Source of the DNA: Deltaproteobacteria bacterium
GTDB taxonomy: Bacteria > Desulfobacterota > DSM-4660 > Desulfatiglandales > HGW-15
Reading direction: 5' to 3'
Length of the DNA: 23,512 nucleotides
Assembly: GCA_016932235.1 (NCBI GenBank)
Contig: JAFGDF010000256.1
Coordinates: 1 to 23,512 of the forward strand
Shown: piece after piece, positions 14,540 through 22,667 of the stretch
Position numbering within the stretch: the first letter of the stretch is position 1
Layout of the letters: each line of letters opens with the position of its first letter
Position numbers and translations under genes: made by a program
Notes under the pieces: generated by a model
Seen by the model: the letters and a program-made list of their open reading frames with translations, nothing else
The model's database searches: none
What the model was told of the DNA's origin: nothing

Positions 14540-15700
14540 TTACTTTTTCAATATGGTGACAGCACACGCTGCATTATCACTCATGACCCACCCGCCTGCA
14601 TTTTCCGTCATTCCTATTTTCGGGTCGTTGGTTACCTGTCGCGGTCCCGCCTCCCCCCTTAGCTGCAGCACGATTTCGTAGATCTGGGCAAGGCCTGTCG
14701 CGGAAATCGGATGGCCCTTTGCCGCCAGACCACCGCTGGGATTCACCGGCAATCTGCCGGCCAGGGTGGTAATCCCTTCATCAATAAGCTTTACGGCCTC
14801 TCCCGGCTTGCAAAGATTCAGTTCCTCATAGATCCTCAGCTCGGCAGGAGCCATGGCGTCATGAACTTCAACCACGTCAACATCTTCTGGCCCTATCCCG
14901 GCCTTTTCATATGCTCTTTTAGCGGCCCTGGTCGCTATCTTCTCATGGGATTCCTCCGAAAATGGAAATGTTCCGGATACCAGTTCACATGCCGCTATAT
15001 CGATTAAGGGCTTTGATGTGAATCTGTGAGCTATATCCCTGCTGCATAGAATGGCGGCCGCCGCGCCGTCAGCCATGGTCGAGCACATAAATTGCGTTAA
15101 TGGCTCGGCAATAACCCTCGAATTAAGCACCTGCGCCATAGTCATGGCTTTCTGAAATTGCGCTTTCGGGTTCATAGAACCATTATAAGTGTTCTTCACG
15201 GTAACCTTTGCAAAGTGCTCCTTTGTCGCCCCCGATTTTTCCATCCATTTCTTAAGCTCCATGGCGTATTGCGCAACAAAAATAAAACCGTATTTGGCGT
15301 AAATTGTCCCTGACGCCATTGTCTGGGCGGATTTTGCCGAATCCCCGCAAAACAGCTTCTCAACTCCCATCGCCAGGGCAATATCGCAACTACCTGAAGC
15401 GACCTCCATATAAGCGCCCCTCAATGAGGTTGTTCCCCCGCTGCACGCGTTCTCAACATTTATAATAGGAATCCCGAAAACGCCCGCCGACGTTAATACA
15501 TGTTGCCCTGTTGTGCCTTTTAACTCAGTCAACTGTTGACCCACCGCGTTTGCCACATAGGCAACCTCAATATCCCTTGGGGAGATGTTCGCGTCTTCAA
15601 CGGCACTCCAGAAAGCCTCCCTCCCGAGATCTTTGGTGGTTCGGTCTTCAAACTTCCCAAATCGTGTCATACCGACCCCTATGATAGATACATCTCTCAC
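14540..15700 (-). CDS. SCP2-type thiolase (acyl-CoA acetyltransferase) with intact active site
   Basis: A 386-residue thiolase that probably cleaves 3-oxoacyl-CoA with CoA. The nucleophile is C86 in VENACSGGTTS; H280 lies in VEVHDAMAPAEL and H330 in GGLAAKGHPISATG, so the key residues are present. The C-terminal segment reads MTENAGG, where classical thiolases have a second Cys; this Asn form is usual in SCP2/archaeal-type thiolases. The start is GTG at 15700, seven bases after GGGAGGAG. It lies 18 bases after a DUF35 protein gene. Thiolase/DUF35 pairs form stable complexes in archaeal acetoacetyl-CoA thiolase/HMG-CoA synthase and in the benzylsuccinate pathway (BbsB with BbsA), so a heteromer is expected. 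Confidence 0.9.
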   Translation of the reverse strand: MRDVSIIGVGMTRFGKFEDRTTKDLGREAFWSAVEDANISPRDIEVAYVANAVGQQLTELKGTTGQHVLTSAGVFGIPIINVENACSGGTTSLRGAYMEVASGSCDIALAMGVEKLFCGDSAKSAQTMASGTIYAKYGFIFVAQYAMELKKWMEKSGATKEHFAKVTVKNTYNGSMNPKAQFQKAMTMAQVLNSRVIAEPLTQFMCSTMADGAAAAILCSRDIAHRFTSKPLIDIAACELVSGTFPFSEESHEKIATRAAKRAYEKAGIGPEDVDVVEVHDAMAPAELRIYEELNLCKPGEAVKLIDEGITTLAGRLPVNPSGGLAAKGHPISATGLAQIYEIVLQLRGEAGPRQVTNDPKIGMTENAGGWVMSDNAACAVTILKK

Positions 15701-15718
15701 CGTATTTCTCCTCCCTTT

Positions 15719-16141
15719 TTATTTCCCAGTTGGTTTGAATTGAAAACTGATAAGTTCATTGCCCTCTTCATCTTCCCTGACCTTTTCTATGACCATCTCC
15801 ATTTCCATCCCGGGCTTCAGGGATTCTTCAGATGGTTCGCATCCAGTAACAAGCGACCATATCCGAGGTCCTTCATCAAGCTGTATATATGCCTGAATAG
15901 AGGGCACTTTAAACCCCGGCAGTCCTGCATTAACAATACTAAAAACATCCAGTTTCCCCTTACCTCTTATGAATGTTTCTTCCATGGTGTCCTTCTCTAT
16001 GCACTTAGGGCAAACAGGAGTTTTCGGGAAAAACTTTACACCGCATTTCTTGCACCTGTTCCCGATCAAAACAGGTTCTCCATCCGGAGCCTGATAGAAT
16101 ACCCCCTCTTCAACTGGTATTTTCTTTTTTTCCTTTTCCAT
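15719..16141 (-). CDS. DUF35 OB-fold/zinc-ribbon partner of the adjacent thiolase (BbsA-like)
   Basis: An N-terminal rubredoxin-like zinc ribbon with CKKC and CPKC pairs (reading NRCKKCGVKFFPKTPVCPKC) is followed by an OB-fold domain from about LDVFSIVNAG to the C-terminus. Such proteins bind and position acyl-CoA between thiolase and partner enzymes rather than catalyse. From the ATG at 16141 it is 140 residues and is preceded by GAGGGGAAAG; an ATG at 16174 adds 11 charged residues (MNDDKKNERGK) but has a poorer ribosome binding site, so I chose the downstream start. It directly precedes the intact thiolase and follows the racemase in the same operon. Confidence 0.85.
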   Translation of the reverse strand: MEKEKKKIPVEEGVFYQAPDGEPVLIGNRCKKCGVKFFPKTPVCPKCIEKDTMEETFIRGKGKLDVFSIVNAGLPGFKVPSIQAYIQLDEGPRIWSLVTGCEPSEESLKPGMEMEMVIEKVREDEEGNELISFQFKPTGK

Positions 16142-16207
16142 CTTTCCCCTCTCATTTTTTTTATCATCGTTCATATGATATCCATAGACTTTCTATGAAT
16201 TAGTTCT

Positions 16208-17413
16208 CTATCCTATGGGAGATATAATCCCATCCCTTCCCAATTTTTCGATCGTTTCCCGGTCGTAGCCGAGCTCAATAAGGATTTTTTCAGTGTTTTC
16301 ACCCGGTTTGGGACTTAATTTCCGGACGCTTCCAGGGGTATCTGACAATTTAATTGAAACCCCCACCTGCTTTATTCTCCCCTTTTCAGGATGGTCCAGC
16401 TCAATAACCATATCCCTGTGTTTAAGCTGCGGGTCATTTTCGATCTCATCCAGGCCATTAACTTTTGAAACGGCAATATCGTATTGAGACATGATATCAA
16501 ACCATTCATCCCTGGTGCGAGTGAGAAACTTCTTCCTGAAATAATTGCCTATCTCTTCAGCAATCTCTGGATTCGTCTGATTCGGAATGAATTCTTCACA
16601 TTCCAGCACCTTGCATAGATTGGCAAAGTAAGCGGCCTCGCCGCAGGCGATGCTTATCATCTTGCCATCTTGTGTTCTATAAATATTATAAAAAGGCGTG
16701 GTACCGATACTTACCCTGTCAGGCTCGTCAGGCATCCCGTTATTCTCAAAATATTTTCCCATATACAATGCAAGCAGGGAAACAACACCATCCGTCATTG
16801 AAATATCCACGATCTGTCCTTTTCCGGTCTTCTCTCTGGCAATGACCGCGGCCAGGATACCGATGACGGCCTGCATGCCTCCTGAAGCGATATCTCCAAG
16901 CAAATTCCCTGGCAAGGACGGGGCCTTTAAGATACTTATCGCGCCGCCGCTGGAGATATAATTTATGTCGTGACCCGGAAGATCTTTATAAGGCCCGTTC
17001 TGGCCATAGCCCGTCACAGCGCAATATATTATCCTCCCGTTGCGCTTTTTCAACGAAATGTAATCGATACCGAGCCTTTCGGTTACTCCGGGTCTGAATC
17101 CTTCCAGGACGACATCGGTATTCTCAACCATTTTATAGAATATTTCGCGTCCCTGTTCGGTTTTAAGATTCAGCCCGATACTCCGTTTATTGCGATTCAG
17201 CGGGTCATAAGGCGACCCTGGAGGTGCGAACTCACGAACAGGTGCTCCTACAAAACCCTTCACTTTATCCCCGGCAAACAATTTGGGTGTCATCCCTACA
17301 GCTTCAACCGTAATGACGTCCGCCCCAAGATCTCCCAGTATCATACTGCAGTAAGGACCGGGGGCGTAACGGCTTAAGTCCAAAACCTTGATTCCATCCA
17401 ATGCTCCAATCAT
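16208..17413 (-). CDS. CaiB/BaiF family protein, alpha-methylacyl-CoA racemase-like
   Basis: The 401-residue protein starts with GALDGIKVLDLSRYAPGPYC and has the interlaced CaiB fold features LNRNKRSIGLNLK and GYGQNGPY. In CoA-transferases of this family an Asp in the PG-DxxxQ region forms the acyl anhydride. Here the segment reads PGHDINYIS with H148, then D174 in LLGDIASGG and E259 in ACGEAAYF. These correspond to the His/Asp/Glu residues of alpha-methylacyl-CoA racemase (H126/D156/E241 in the mycobacterial enzyme, from memory). It probably epimerises a 2-methylacyl-CoA; a CoA-transferase remains the alternative. An ATG at 17467 would overlap the crotonase gene by 35 bases; the ATG at 17413, after GAGGAGAG, is preferred. 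Length is nearer to CoA-transferases (about 400) than racemases (360-380). Confidence 0.83.
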   Translation of the reverse strand: MIGALDGIKVLDLSRYAPGPYCSMILGDLGADVITVEAVGMTPKLFAGDKVKGFVGAPVREFAPPGSPYDPLNRNKRSIGLNLKTEQGREIFYKMVENTDVVLEGFRPGVTERLGIDYISLKKRNGRIIYCAVTGYGQNGPYKDLPGHDINYISSGGAISILKAPSLPGNLLGDIASGGMQAVIGILAAVIAREKTGKGQIVDISMTDGVVSLLALYMGKYFENNGMPDEPDRVSIGTTPFYNIYRTQDGKMISIACGEAAYFANLCKVLECEEFIPNQTNPEIAEEIGNYFRKKFLTRTRDEWFDIMSQYDIAVSKVNGLDEIENDPQLKHRDMVIELDHPEKGRIKQVGVSIKLSDTPGSVRKLSPKPGENTEKILIELGYDRETIEKLGRDGIISPIG

Positions 17414-17432
17414 ATTTGTTAATACTCTCCTC

Positions 17433-18218
17433 TCATCTCCCTTTGAATTGAGGTTTCCTTTTCTCATTAAAGGCCCTCATGGATTCCTCATGATCTTCAG
17501 ATCTGTTACCAAGCATCGCCGACAACATAGCCATTTCAATCTTAGAATCAGCATCATGCATCGAGACCCTGTTCATATATGATTTCGTGATTCTCATCGC
17601 GACAGGACTCAAATCCACCAGATCCGCCACCATCTCATCAACAGCCTTCTCCAGATCCTCCGCTGGAACGGCTTTATTAACAAGGCCTATCTTCTCCGCT
17701 TCCTTTCCTGACACCCATTTCCCGGTCAAAACAAGCTCCTTAGCTTTTTTAAGACCCACCGATAACGCCAGTCGGTAAGGACTGCCCCCCGCGCCGAACA
17801 TCCCTACCTTCATATGCTGGTCCCCGAGCTTTGCGTCCTCCGAGGCAATGATAATATCAGCGGCAAGGATTATCTCAAAGCCGCCGGCAAGTGCCAGACC
17901 GTTTACAACGGCTATCACAGGTTTCGAAAGATCCTCTATTTTCCCCAGCAGCTTCTTGCCGATGCGCAAGAAGTCCCATTCGGATTTGAGATTATCGAGC
18001 TCTTTGCCTGCGAATTTCAGATCAACCCCTGTGCAGAAGGCCCTTCCCTTACCCGTCAAAACCACAACTCTGATAACATCATCCTGTTCGGCATCATCCA
18101 GAGCCTGAATTATTTCCTTGAACATTACGCCCGTTATGGCATTTAGCTTTTCCGGCCTGTTCAGTGTGATTTTTGCCACAGCATCCTTTTTTTCATATAA
18201 AATATCCTCATAACTCAT
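17433..18218 (-). CDS. Enoyl-CoA hydratase/isomerase (crotonase) family protein
   Basis: A 261-residue crotonase with LNRPEKLNAIT (19-29), the oxyanion-hole segments RAFCTGVDLK (59-68) and LALAGGFEI (108-116), and GGSPYRL before helix 4. The first acid E115 is present, but the second catalytic Glu of hydratases (normally in a PE motif) is replaced: the sequence reads GDQHMKVGM with H135 in that position. Simple syn-hydration may therefore be impaired; isomerase, lyase or another crotonase reaction is possible. The DQH form occurs in other crotonases, so it is probably a subgroup trait. An AGGAG precedes the ATG at 18218. The gene is 30 bases downstream of the ligase and 19 upstream of the racemase start, in one operon. 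Confidence 0.88.
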   Translation of the reverse strand: MSYEDILYEKKDAVAKITLNRPEKLNAITGVMFKEIIQALDDAEQDDVIRVVVLTGKGRAFCTGVDLKFAGKELDNLKSEWDFLRIGKKLLGKIEDLSKPVIAVVNGLALAGGFEIILAADIIIASEDAKLGDQHMKVGMFGAGGSPYRLALSVGLKKAKELVLTGKWVSGKEAEKIGLVNKAVPAEDLEKAVDEMVADLVDLSPVAMRITKSYMNRVSMHDADSKIEMAMLSAMLGNRSEDHEESMRAFNEKRKPQFKGR

Positions 18219-18248
18219 CGCACGCTCCTCCGTTCTAGCGAAGCAAAA

Positions 18249-20054
18249 TCAATACATCGCTTCAATCTTCTCTTTATACATTCCAATGACATTATTCCTT
18301 TTTATCTTTAATGTTGGTGTCACTTCTCCGCGCGCCTGGCTGAATTCCATTTCCAGGATGGTAAACTTCTTGATATTCTCAATCTGCGCGAGCTCCTTAT
18401 TCGCTTTGTCAACCTCCCCCTGAATCAGGTTAATAATCTCCTGTTTTTTTGTAAGATCTGAAAAACCCGAAAACGAGATATTATTATCATTTGCATATTT
18501 GATAATCTCCTCCTGGGTAAGGGTTAAAAGAGCGCTAAGATACGTTTTCCCTTCACCGCAGACCACCGCCTGGCTGATAAAGCTGCTCATCTTTATTATA
18601 TTTTCGATATAGGAAGGTGAAATATTCTTGCCGGTTGAAGTGATTAAAATCTCTTTCTTACGTCCTGTAATGCGCACAAAGCCATCCTTATCCATAACAC
18701 CCATATCGCCCGTATATAGCCACCCGTTTTGTAAGATCTCTTTGGTGCCTTCCGGATTGTTCCAGTAACCGGTAGTTTTTATCCAGCCGTCAACAAGGAT
18801 CTCACCATCTTCGGCTATCTTGACCTTAATATCTTCCAAGGGTTTGCCGACCGTCCCCACTTTATTCGCGCCCGGCCTGTTCACGCAGACCATGCCCATG
18901 GTCTCTGTCTGGCCGTAGCCCTCATAGATAGGAATATTGCAGGAACGAAAAAATTGAAGGAGTTCGGGGGATATGGGCGCCCCGCCTGCCCCCGCGAATT
19001 TGAGTTTTTCCCCTACGATTTTTCTAACCCTTTTCAAAAAGTACTGGTTGGCTATAAAATATTTTATCCTGTCTAACGGGTTCAAACGAATTTCGGATGG
19101 GTTGTCTATGGCATCCTGATAAAATGCGCCCTGCTCCAGGCACCATTGCGCCATCTTCTTTTTCCATGCCGGTCCTTTCTCCACAGCGGCCCAGATATTT
19201 TTATAATGTTTTTCAAAGAATCTCGGCGGAGTGAAGATATAGGTAGGTTCCGTATCTCGCACATCTTCAAATAATGTAAGCACGGACTCCGCGTAAACCT
19301 GCGTAAAACCATGTATAACATGGTTCCAGTGGCCTTCCCTTAATTCAAGCGCGTGTGCCATTGGAAGGAAGCTTATGCCCCTGTCATTGTCATCAAGGGG
19401 GAAGTACCTGTCGTATTCTATTACGCCCCGGATAACGCCTTCATGAGTATCTATCACCCCTTTGGGGGGGCCGGTCGTTCCGGAAGTATAGATAATTGCG
19501 CTTATATCATCGGGTTTTACCGAAAGGATCCTTTCCATATATAATTGGTCACCATAGCCGCTCAGCTTCTCTTCACCCATTTCGCAGAGCCGGTCCAGGC
19601 TCATGATCATGGGATTGGTACCGGTTTCGAAATCATCAAATACAATGATTTTTTCCAAGGGTTGCGTATGCTGTGACGCCTCTATTATCTTCTCACATTG
19701 CTCCCGGTTTTCAGCAAACACAATTTTTGCCCCGGAATCGTTGATAACATGTGCGCATTCCCTGGGACTGTTTGTGTGATAAATTCCCGTAAAGATTGCC
19801 CCCGCATTAGCAATTGCTATGCAGCAATACGCGAGATCAGGGCGGGTGTTTGAAATAGCTGAAACCCGATCGCCGTTTTTCACCCCAAGCGCCATCAATC
19901 CCATGGTAATCCGCTTTACTATCTCACCGGCTTCCTGCCAGGATACTGAACGCCATTTCTGCCCGTCCTTTTTCAGTAAAAAGGCCTTTTCCTTTTTTTT
20001 ATTAACTTGTTCTAAAAATATTACAGGTAACGTCCGATTTTGATTTTTTTCCAT
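18249..20054 (-). CDS. Long-chain-type acyl-CoA ligase (AMP-forming)
   Basis: The 601-residue protein activates a carboxylic acid to acyl-AMP and then acyl-CoA. ANL-family motifs are complete: YTSGTTGPPKG (189-199), YEGYGQTE (377-384), WLYTGD (445-450), GRKKE (464-468), GKNISP (475-480) and the C-terminal TPTLKIKR with the probable catalytic lysine K583. The length and the long insertion between about 265 and 350 match FadD15-like long-chain ligases rather than acetyl- or benzoate-CoA ligases. A bulky or long-chain acid is therefore likely. It starts 12 bases after the TetR stop codon with only a weak AGGG upstream, suggesting translational coupling to the regulator. Confidence 0.92.
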   Translation of the reverse strand: MEKNQNRTLPVIFLEQVNKKKEKAFLLKKDGQKWRSVSWQEAGEIVKRITMGLMALGVKNGDRVSAISNTRPDLAYCCIAIANAGAIFTGIYHTNSPRECAHVINDSGAKIVFAENREQCEKIIEASQHTQPLEKIIVFDDFETGTNPMIMSLDRLCEMGEEKLSGYGDQLYMERILSVKPDDISAIIYTSGTTGPPKGVIDTHEGVIRGVIEYDRYFPLDDNDRGISFLPMAHALELREGHWNHVIHGFTQVYAESVLTLFEDVRDTEPTYIFTPPRFFEKHYKNIWAAVEKGPAWKKKMAQWCLEQGAFYQDAIDNPSEIRLNPLDRIKYFIANQYFLKRVRKIVGEKLKFAGAGGAPISPELLQFFRSCNIPIYEGYGQTETMGMVCVNRPGANKVGTVGKPLEDIKVKIAEDGEILVDGWIKTTGYWNNPEGTKEILQNGWLYTGDMGVMDKDGFVRITGRKKEILITSTGKNISPSYIENIIKMSSFISQAVVCGEGKTYLSALLTLTQEEIIKYANDNNISFSGFSDLTKKQEIINLIQGEVDKANKELAQIENIKKFTILEMEFSQARGEVTPTLKIKRNNVIGMYKEKIEAMY

Positions 20055-20066
20055 ACTGTCATAGCC

Positions 20067-20639
20067 CTATTTGGAAATCTTCACGCCCAGACCATTTAAG
20101 AAAAAACGGCATATATCATTCGCAAGCATATCGGGTTTTACTTTTCCTTTAGGCTTATACCACTGAATTATCCACGCCAGTATTCCCATGAGGCAGAAGG
20201 TCGCCACGTTTATATCAAATTGCACCCCGGTTTCAGACATAATAGAGCTCAATTCATTCTTAACAATGTTGGACAGTTCCATCTGTCTCGGTTTTAGCTT
20301 TTTTGAGTATTCCTTATTAAGTGAATGGATTTCATAAATAACAACCTTTGTCTGTGCAGGATATTTGACAAAGGACTGGATATGATTATTAATAATGCAA
20401 AAAAGCTTTTCCTGCGGAGTACCGCATTTAGTCAGTTCTTTTTTCAGCTCAGAAATATTTTTGTCCAGGAAACCATCAATAATACTGAATAGTATTTCCT
20501 GTTTGTTCTCAAAGTGATAGTACAGTCCGGGCTTGCTGATGTTAGAGGACCTGGAGATATCACGCATGGATGTCTTTTCATAACCTTTTTCATACATCAG
20601 TTTTGCGATCTCTTGAAGAATCTGTTCTTTTCTTTTCAT
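20067..20639 (-). CDS. TetR-family repressor of the acyl-CoA degradation operon
   Basis: The 190-residue regulator has the TetR N-terminal three-helix DNA-binding domain (helix-turn-helix about 24-45, SMRDISRSSNISKPGLYYHF) and a divergent ligand-binding domain with a hydrophobic FCLMGILAWIIQWY segment (about 148-161). It is the first gene of the TetR-ligase-crotonase-racemase-DUF35-thiolase-dehydrogenase operon. In degradation operons such proteins usually release DNA on binding an acyl-CoA. A strong promoter and an overlapping palindrome lie upstream (20797-20841), pointing to autorepression. The effector is unknown; the product of the co-transcribed ligase is the natural candidate. Confidence 0.9.
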   Translation of the reverse strand: MKRKEQILQEIAKLMYEKGYEKTSMRDISRSSNISKPGLYYHFENKQEILFSIIDGFLDKNISELKKELTKCGTPQEKLFCIINNHIQSFVKYPAQTKVVIYEIHSLNKEYSKKLKPRQMELSNIVKNELSSIMSETGVQFDINVATFCLMGILAWIIQWYKPKGKVKPDMLANDICRFFLNGLGVKISK

Positions 20640-20796
20640 GATATCAATTCACCTTCATATATGGTTGATTTTATAATCAGCATATTGTGATTTGCTGATG
20701 GATAAAATAATTCCAAAATATTAAAGATAACATGAATCCCTCCTGAGCGTGAAAGGCATTATTTGAATCATTCGGCCCCACAATGCTTTGTACTTT

Positions 20797-20810
20797 ACCG
20801 AACGTTAAGT
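20797..20810. promoter_or_regulatory. Candidate TetR operator overlapping the transcription start
   Basis: ACCGAACGTTAAGT is an imperfect 14-base palindrome with perfect core AACGTT (10 of 14 symmetric). It lies just downstream of the -10 element of the promoter at 20813-20841, where a bound repressor would block initiation. Assignment to the adjacent TetR is by position. Confidence 0.42.
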
Positions 20811-20812
20811 TG

Positions 20813-20841
20813 AATTTATATTAGGCGCCCTTTCTTGTCAA
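20813..20841 (-). promoter_or_regulatory. Sigma-70 promoter for the TetR-ligase operon
   Basis: On the minus strand TTGACA (20841-20836) and TAAATT (20818-20813) are 17 bases apart; TATAAA (20820-20815) is an overlapping -10 alternative. A start near 20806 gives a leader of about 165 bases before the TetR ATG. This separates the TetR operon from the upstream thiolase-like/DUF35 genes. Confidence 0.58.
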
Positions 20842-20907
20842 CTTTTTTTTCAATACAATCCTGGTAATGTCCCGCTGGAAACTGGCGTCTATGTTAATGA
20901 TGAACTG

Positions 20908-21381
20908 CTATTTTAGTTCAATGTGGAAATCCGTAATATGCGCCTTTCTTTCAGCCCTATCCTTGAATACCGCTTTAACCGGCATACCACTTTTTAACCT
21001 TTTTTTCACTCTTTCAAGATCGGATAAATCCAGGCCTTCAAGAAATTGCGCCATAACTGTTTTTGATTCGCCGAGAGTTACAAAAGCGACAACATACGGG
21101 GGTTCAGGTGCCCCCGTAATTTTTTCCGTGGCTATGCTGTATGTCACAAGTTTTCCTTCTGGCTCAACTTCCACCCAATGATCCTTCAGGGAAATAAAAC
21201 ACGTCGCGCAGAATGAACGCGGAGGCAATATGACCTGATTGCACTTCGGGCATTTGGTACCCATGAGACGCTCATTATCCCTCAATTCAACAAGAAACTT
21301 GCTTACTGTTTCACCAGCGCTGTAAGAATATGGAATCTCCCATTTGTCCTCTACCGAAATGAGCTCGATTTCTTTTGCCAT
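20908..21381 (-). CDS. DUF35 OB-fold/zinc-ribbon protein linked to the thiolase-like pair
   Basis: A 157-residue protein with an N-terminal helix, a zinc ribbon made by C44, C47, C58 and C61 (GTKCPKCNQVILPPRSFCAT) and a C-terminal OB-fold (about 70-157, from LVTYSIATEKITG). The ATG at 21381 follows AAGGAGCGGCAA and gives a start at MAKEIELISV; an ATG at 21420 would add 13 residues without such a site. It is 80 bases downstream of a thiolase-like gene. Family knowledge suggests an acyl-CoA-binding partner that docks on thiolase-fold subunits. It differs clearly in sequence from the other DUF35 protein (15719-16141), so each probably has its own partner. Confidence 0.86.
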   Translation of the reverse strand: MAKEIELISVEDKWEIPYSYSAGETVSKFLVELRDNERLMGTKCPKCNQVILPPRSFCATCFISLKDHWVEVEPEGKLVTYSIATEKITGAPEPPYVVAFVTLGESKTVMAQFLEGLDLSDLERVKKRLKSGMPVKAVFKDRAERKAHITDFHIELK

Positions 21382-21461
21382 TTGCCGCTCCTTTTTTCCG
21401 AATAACTTTTCTATATCCAAATCGATCGATTATTATTCTGCAATCTTCCTCAATGGATACC

Positions 21462-22649
21462 TTAAGCTGGGCGATCACCCAAAACCAGGACATCCAGGAA
21501 AAATGCTGTCGCACCTCCGGTGCCGAATATCCCTCCCCCTGCGGTTGCCAGGGCATTCCGTACGCCAGAAACCTGGCGGGCTTCTCCTTTCCCCATCACC
21601 TGTATGGCCGCCTCTGCAAACCTGGCCATGCCGGCGCATCCAATGGTGTTAGCACACAATGTTCCTCCTGAAGGACAAAAAGGCACTTCACCGTCCATTT
21701 CGCCAAAGCCTTCTTCGCACAACTTTGCCGCTTCTTCGGGTTTGCAGAAGCCAAACGCCGAATACGCGGGTATTTCCTGGTAGCTGGAAGGGATATAAGG
21801 TTCCGCAACGTTAATATCTTTCCGCGGTTTATCTATACCGGCCATCTTATAGGCCTTCCATGTGATACGGTCCCAGGAATAGGTGGAGTCGATATTATCT
21901 ATGCCCGTGTTTAAGATAGTCGTTCCCATTGAAAATCCTTTGACCCATGCCGGCTTTGAAGTAATCTTTTTTGCCTTTTCCTCCGAGGCCAGCAGAACAG
22001 CGGCGGATCCTTCAGAAGACGGGCATAAATCTAGAAGTTTTATAGGATAAGCAAGAAACTTTGCTTCCATTGCCTGTTCCATGGTTGCCTTAATGTGTAA
22101 ATGAGCGTACGGGTTGTTGAGCGCGTTCAGATGGTTTTTAACGGCTATCCTTGCCATATGATATTCATCAAACCCGTATTTTTTCATGCAAAGTAACGCA
22201 TCTCCTGCAAAGAGTGGTAATGTGTTTATTGAGAACATCTTTAAAACTACCGGATCGAAACCCATATTCAAGATATACTGGGAATGTTCCGTAGATTGGC
22301 CCATTCTCTGCCCTGCCACAGCAAGCACCACGTCAAACATCCCGGAAGTGATATGATCAATAGCGGCTAAAACCGTCGAACCTCCCGTGGCTCCGCCGGT
22401 GTTAACTCTTATTAAGGGTTTATTTAATGCGCCAACGGCATCAGAGCACCATTTATCGAGCCCGTTGACTCCATCCAGTGCCTCAGGACCTGATCCGAAA
22501 ACTACGGCTTCGATATCTCTGATATTCATCTCAGCGTCTTCAAGACAGCGCTGAACTGCCTCAAAATATAAATCAGGTGTTCCTTTTTCAGTATGTTGCT
22601 TCTTGTACTTTGTCTGGCCCGTCCCTACAATAGCCACTCTTCTCGCCAT
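21462..22649 (-). CDS. Thiolase-like protein lacking the catalytic residues
   Basis: The 395-residue protein has a full SCP2-thiolase fold from MARRVAIVGTGQT to GGATAFFLDVLVL. At the nucleophile loop it reads VNTGGATGGST, placing A87 where the Cys should be. The histidine motif reads VAEPYIPSSYQEI with Y285 in place of the first His, and GGTLCANTIGCAG (328-340) replaces GGxxxxGHPxGATG, so the second His is also missing. Classical thiolase chemistry is therefore unlikely. It may be a non-catalytic subunit of a heteromer with the upstream thiolase-like protein, or an aldolase-type enzyme as in steroid side-chain degradation (Ltp2 with a DUF35 domain). The ATG follows GGGGGGAG, 18 bases after the upstream stop. 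Confidence 0.85.
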   Translation of the reverse strand: MARRVAIVGTGQTKYKKQHTEKGTPDLYFEAVQRCLEDAEMNIRDIEAVVFGSGPEALDGVNGLDKWCSDAVGALNKPLIRVNTGGATGGSTVLAAIDHITSGMFDVVLAVAGQRMGQSTEHSQYILNMGFDPVVLKMFSINTLPLFAGDALLCMKKYGFDEYHMARIAVKNHLNALNNPYAHLHIKATMEQAMEAKFLAYPIKLLDLCPSSEGSAAVLLASEEKAKKITSKPAWVKGFSMGTTILNTGIDNIDSTYSWDRITWKAYKMAGIDKPRKDINVAEPYIPSSYQEIPAYSAFGFCKPEEAAKLCEEGFGEMDGEVPFCPSGGTLCANTIGCAGMARFAEAAIQVMGKGEARQVSGVRNALATAGGGIFGTGGATAFFLDVLVLGDRPA

Positions 22650-22667
22650 ATACTTTTCTCCCCCCTA

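Noticed and set aside
15536..16198. A 220-codon plus-strand ORF opposite the DUF35 gene and thiolase start
   Set aside because: It runs across two real genes on the other strand and resembles no protein.
17414..17467. Upstream ATG giving the racemase-like protein 18 more residues
   Set aside because: It overlaps the end of the crotonase gene, adds a charged stretch unlike the family, and the ATG at 17413 is preceded by GAGGAGAG.
21420..21431. AATCGATCGATT palindrome between the thiolase-like and DUF35 genes
   Set aside because: Short, inside an apparent operon, not linked to a promoter; likely chance.
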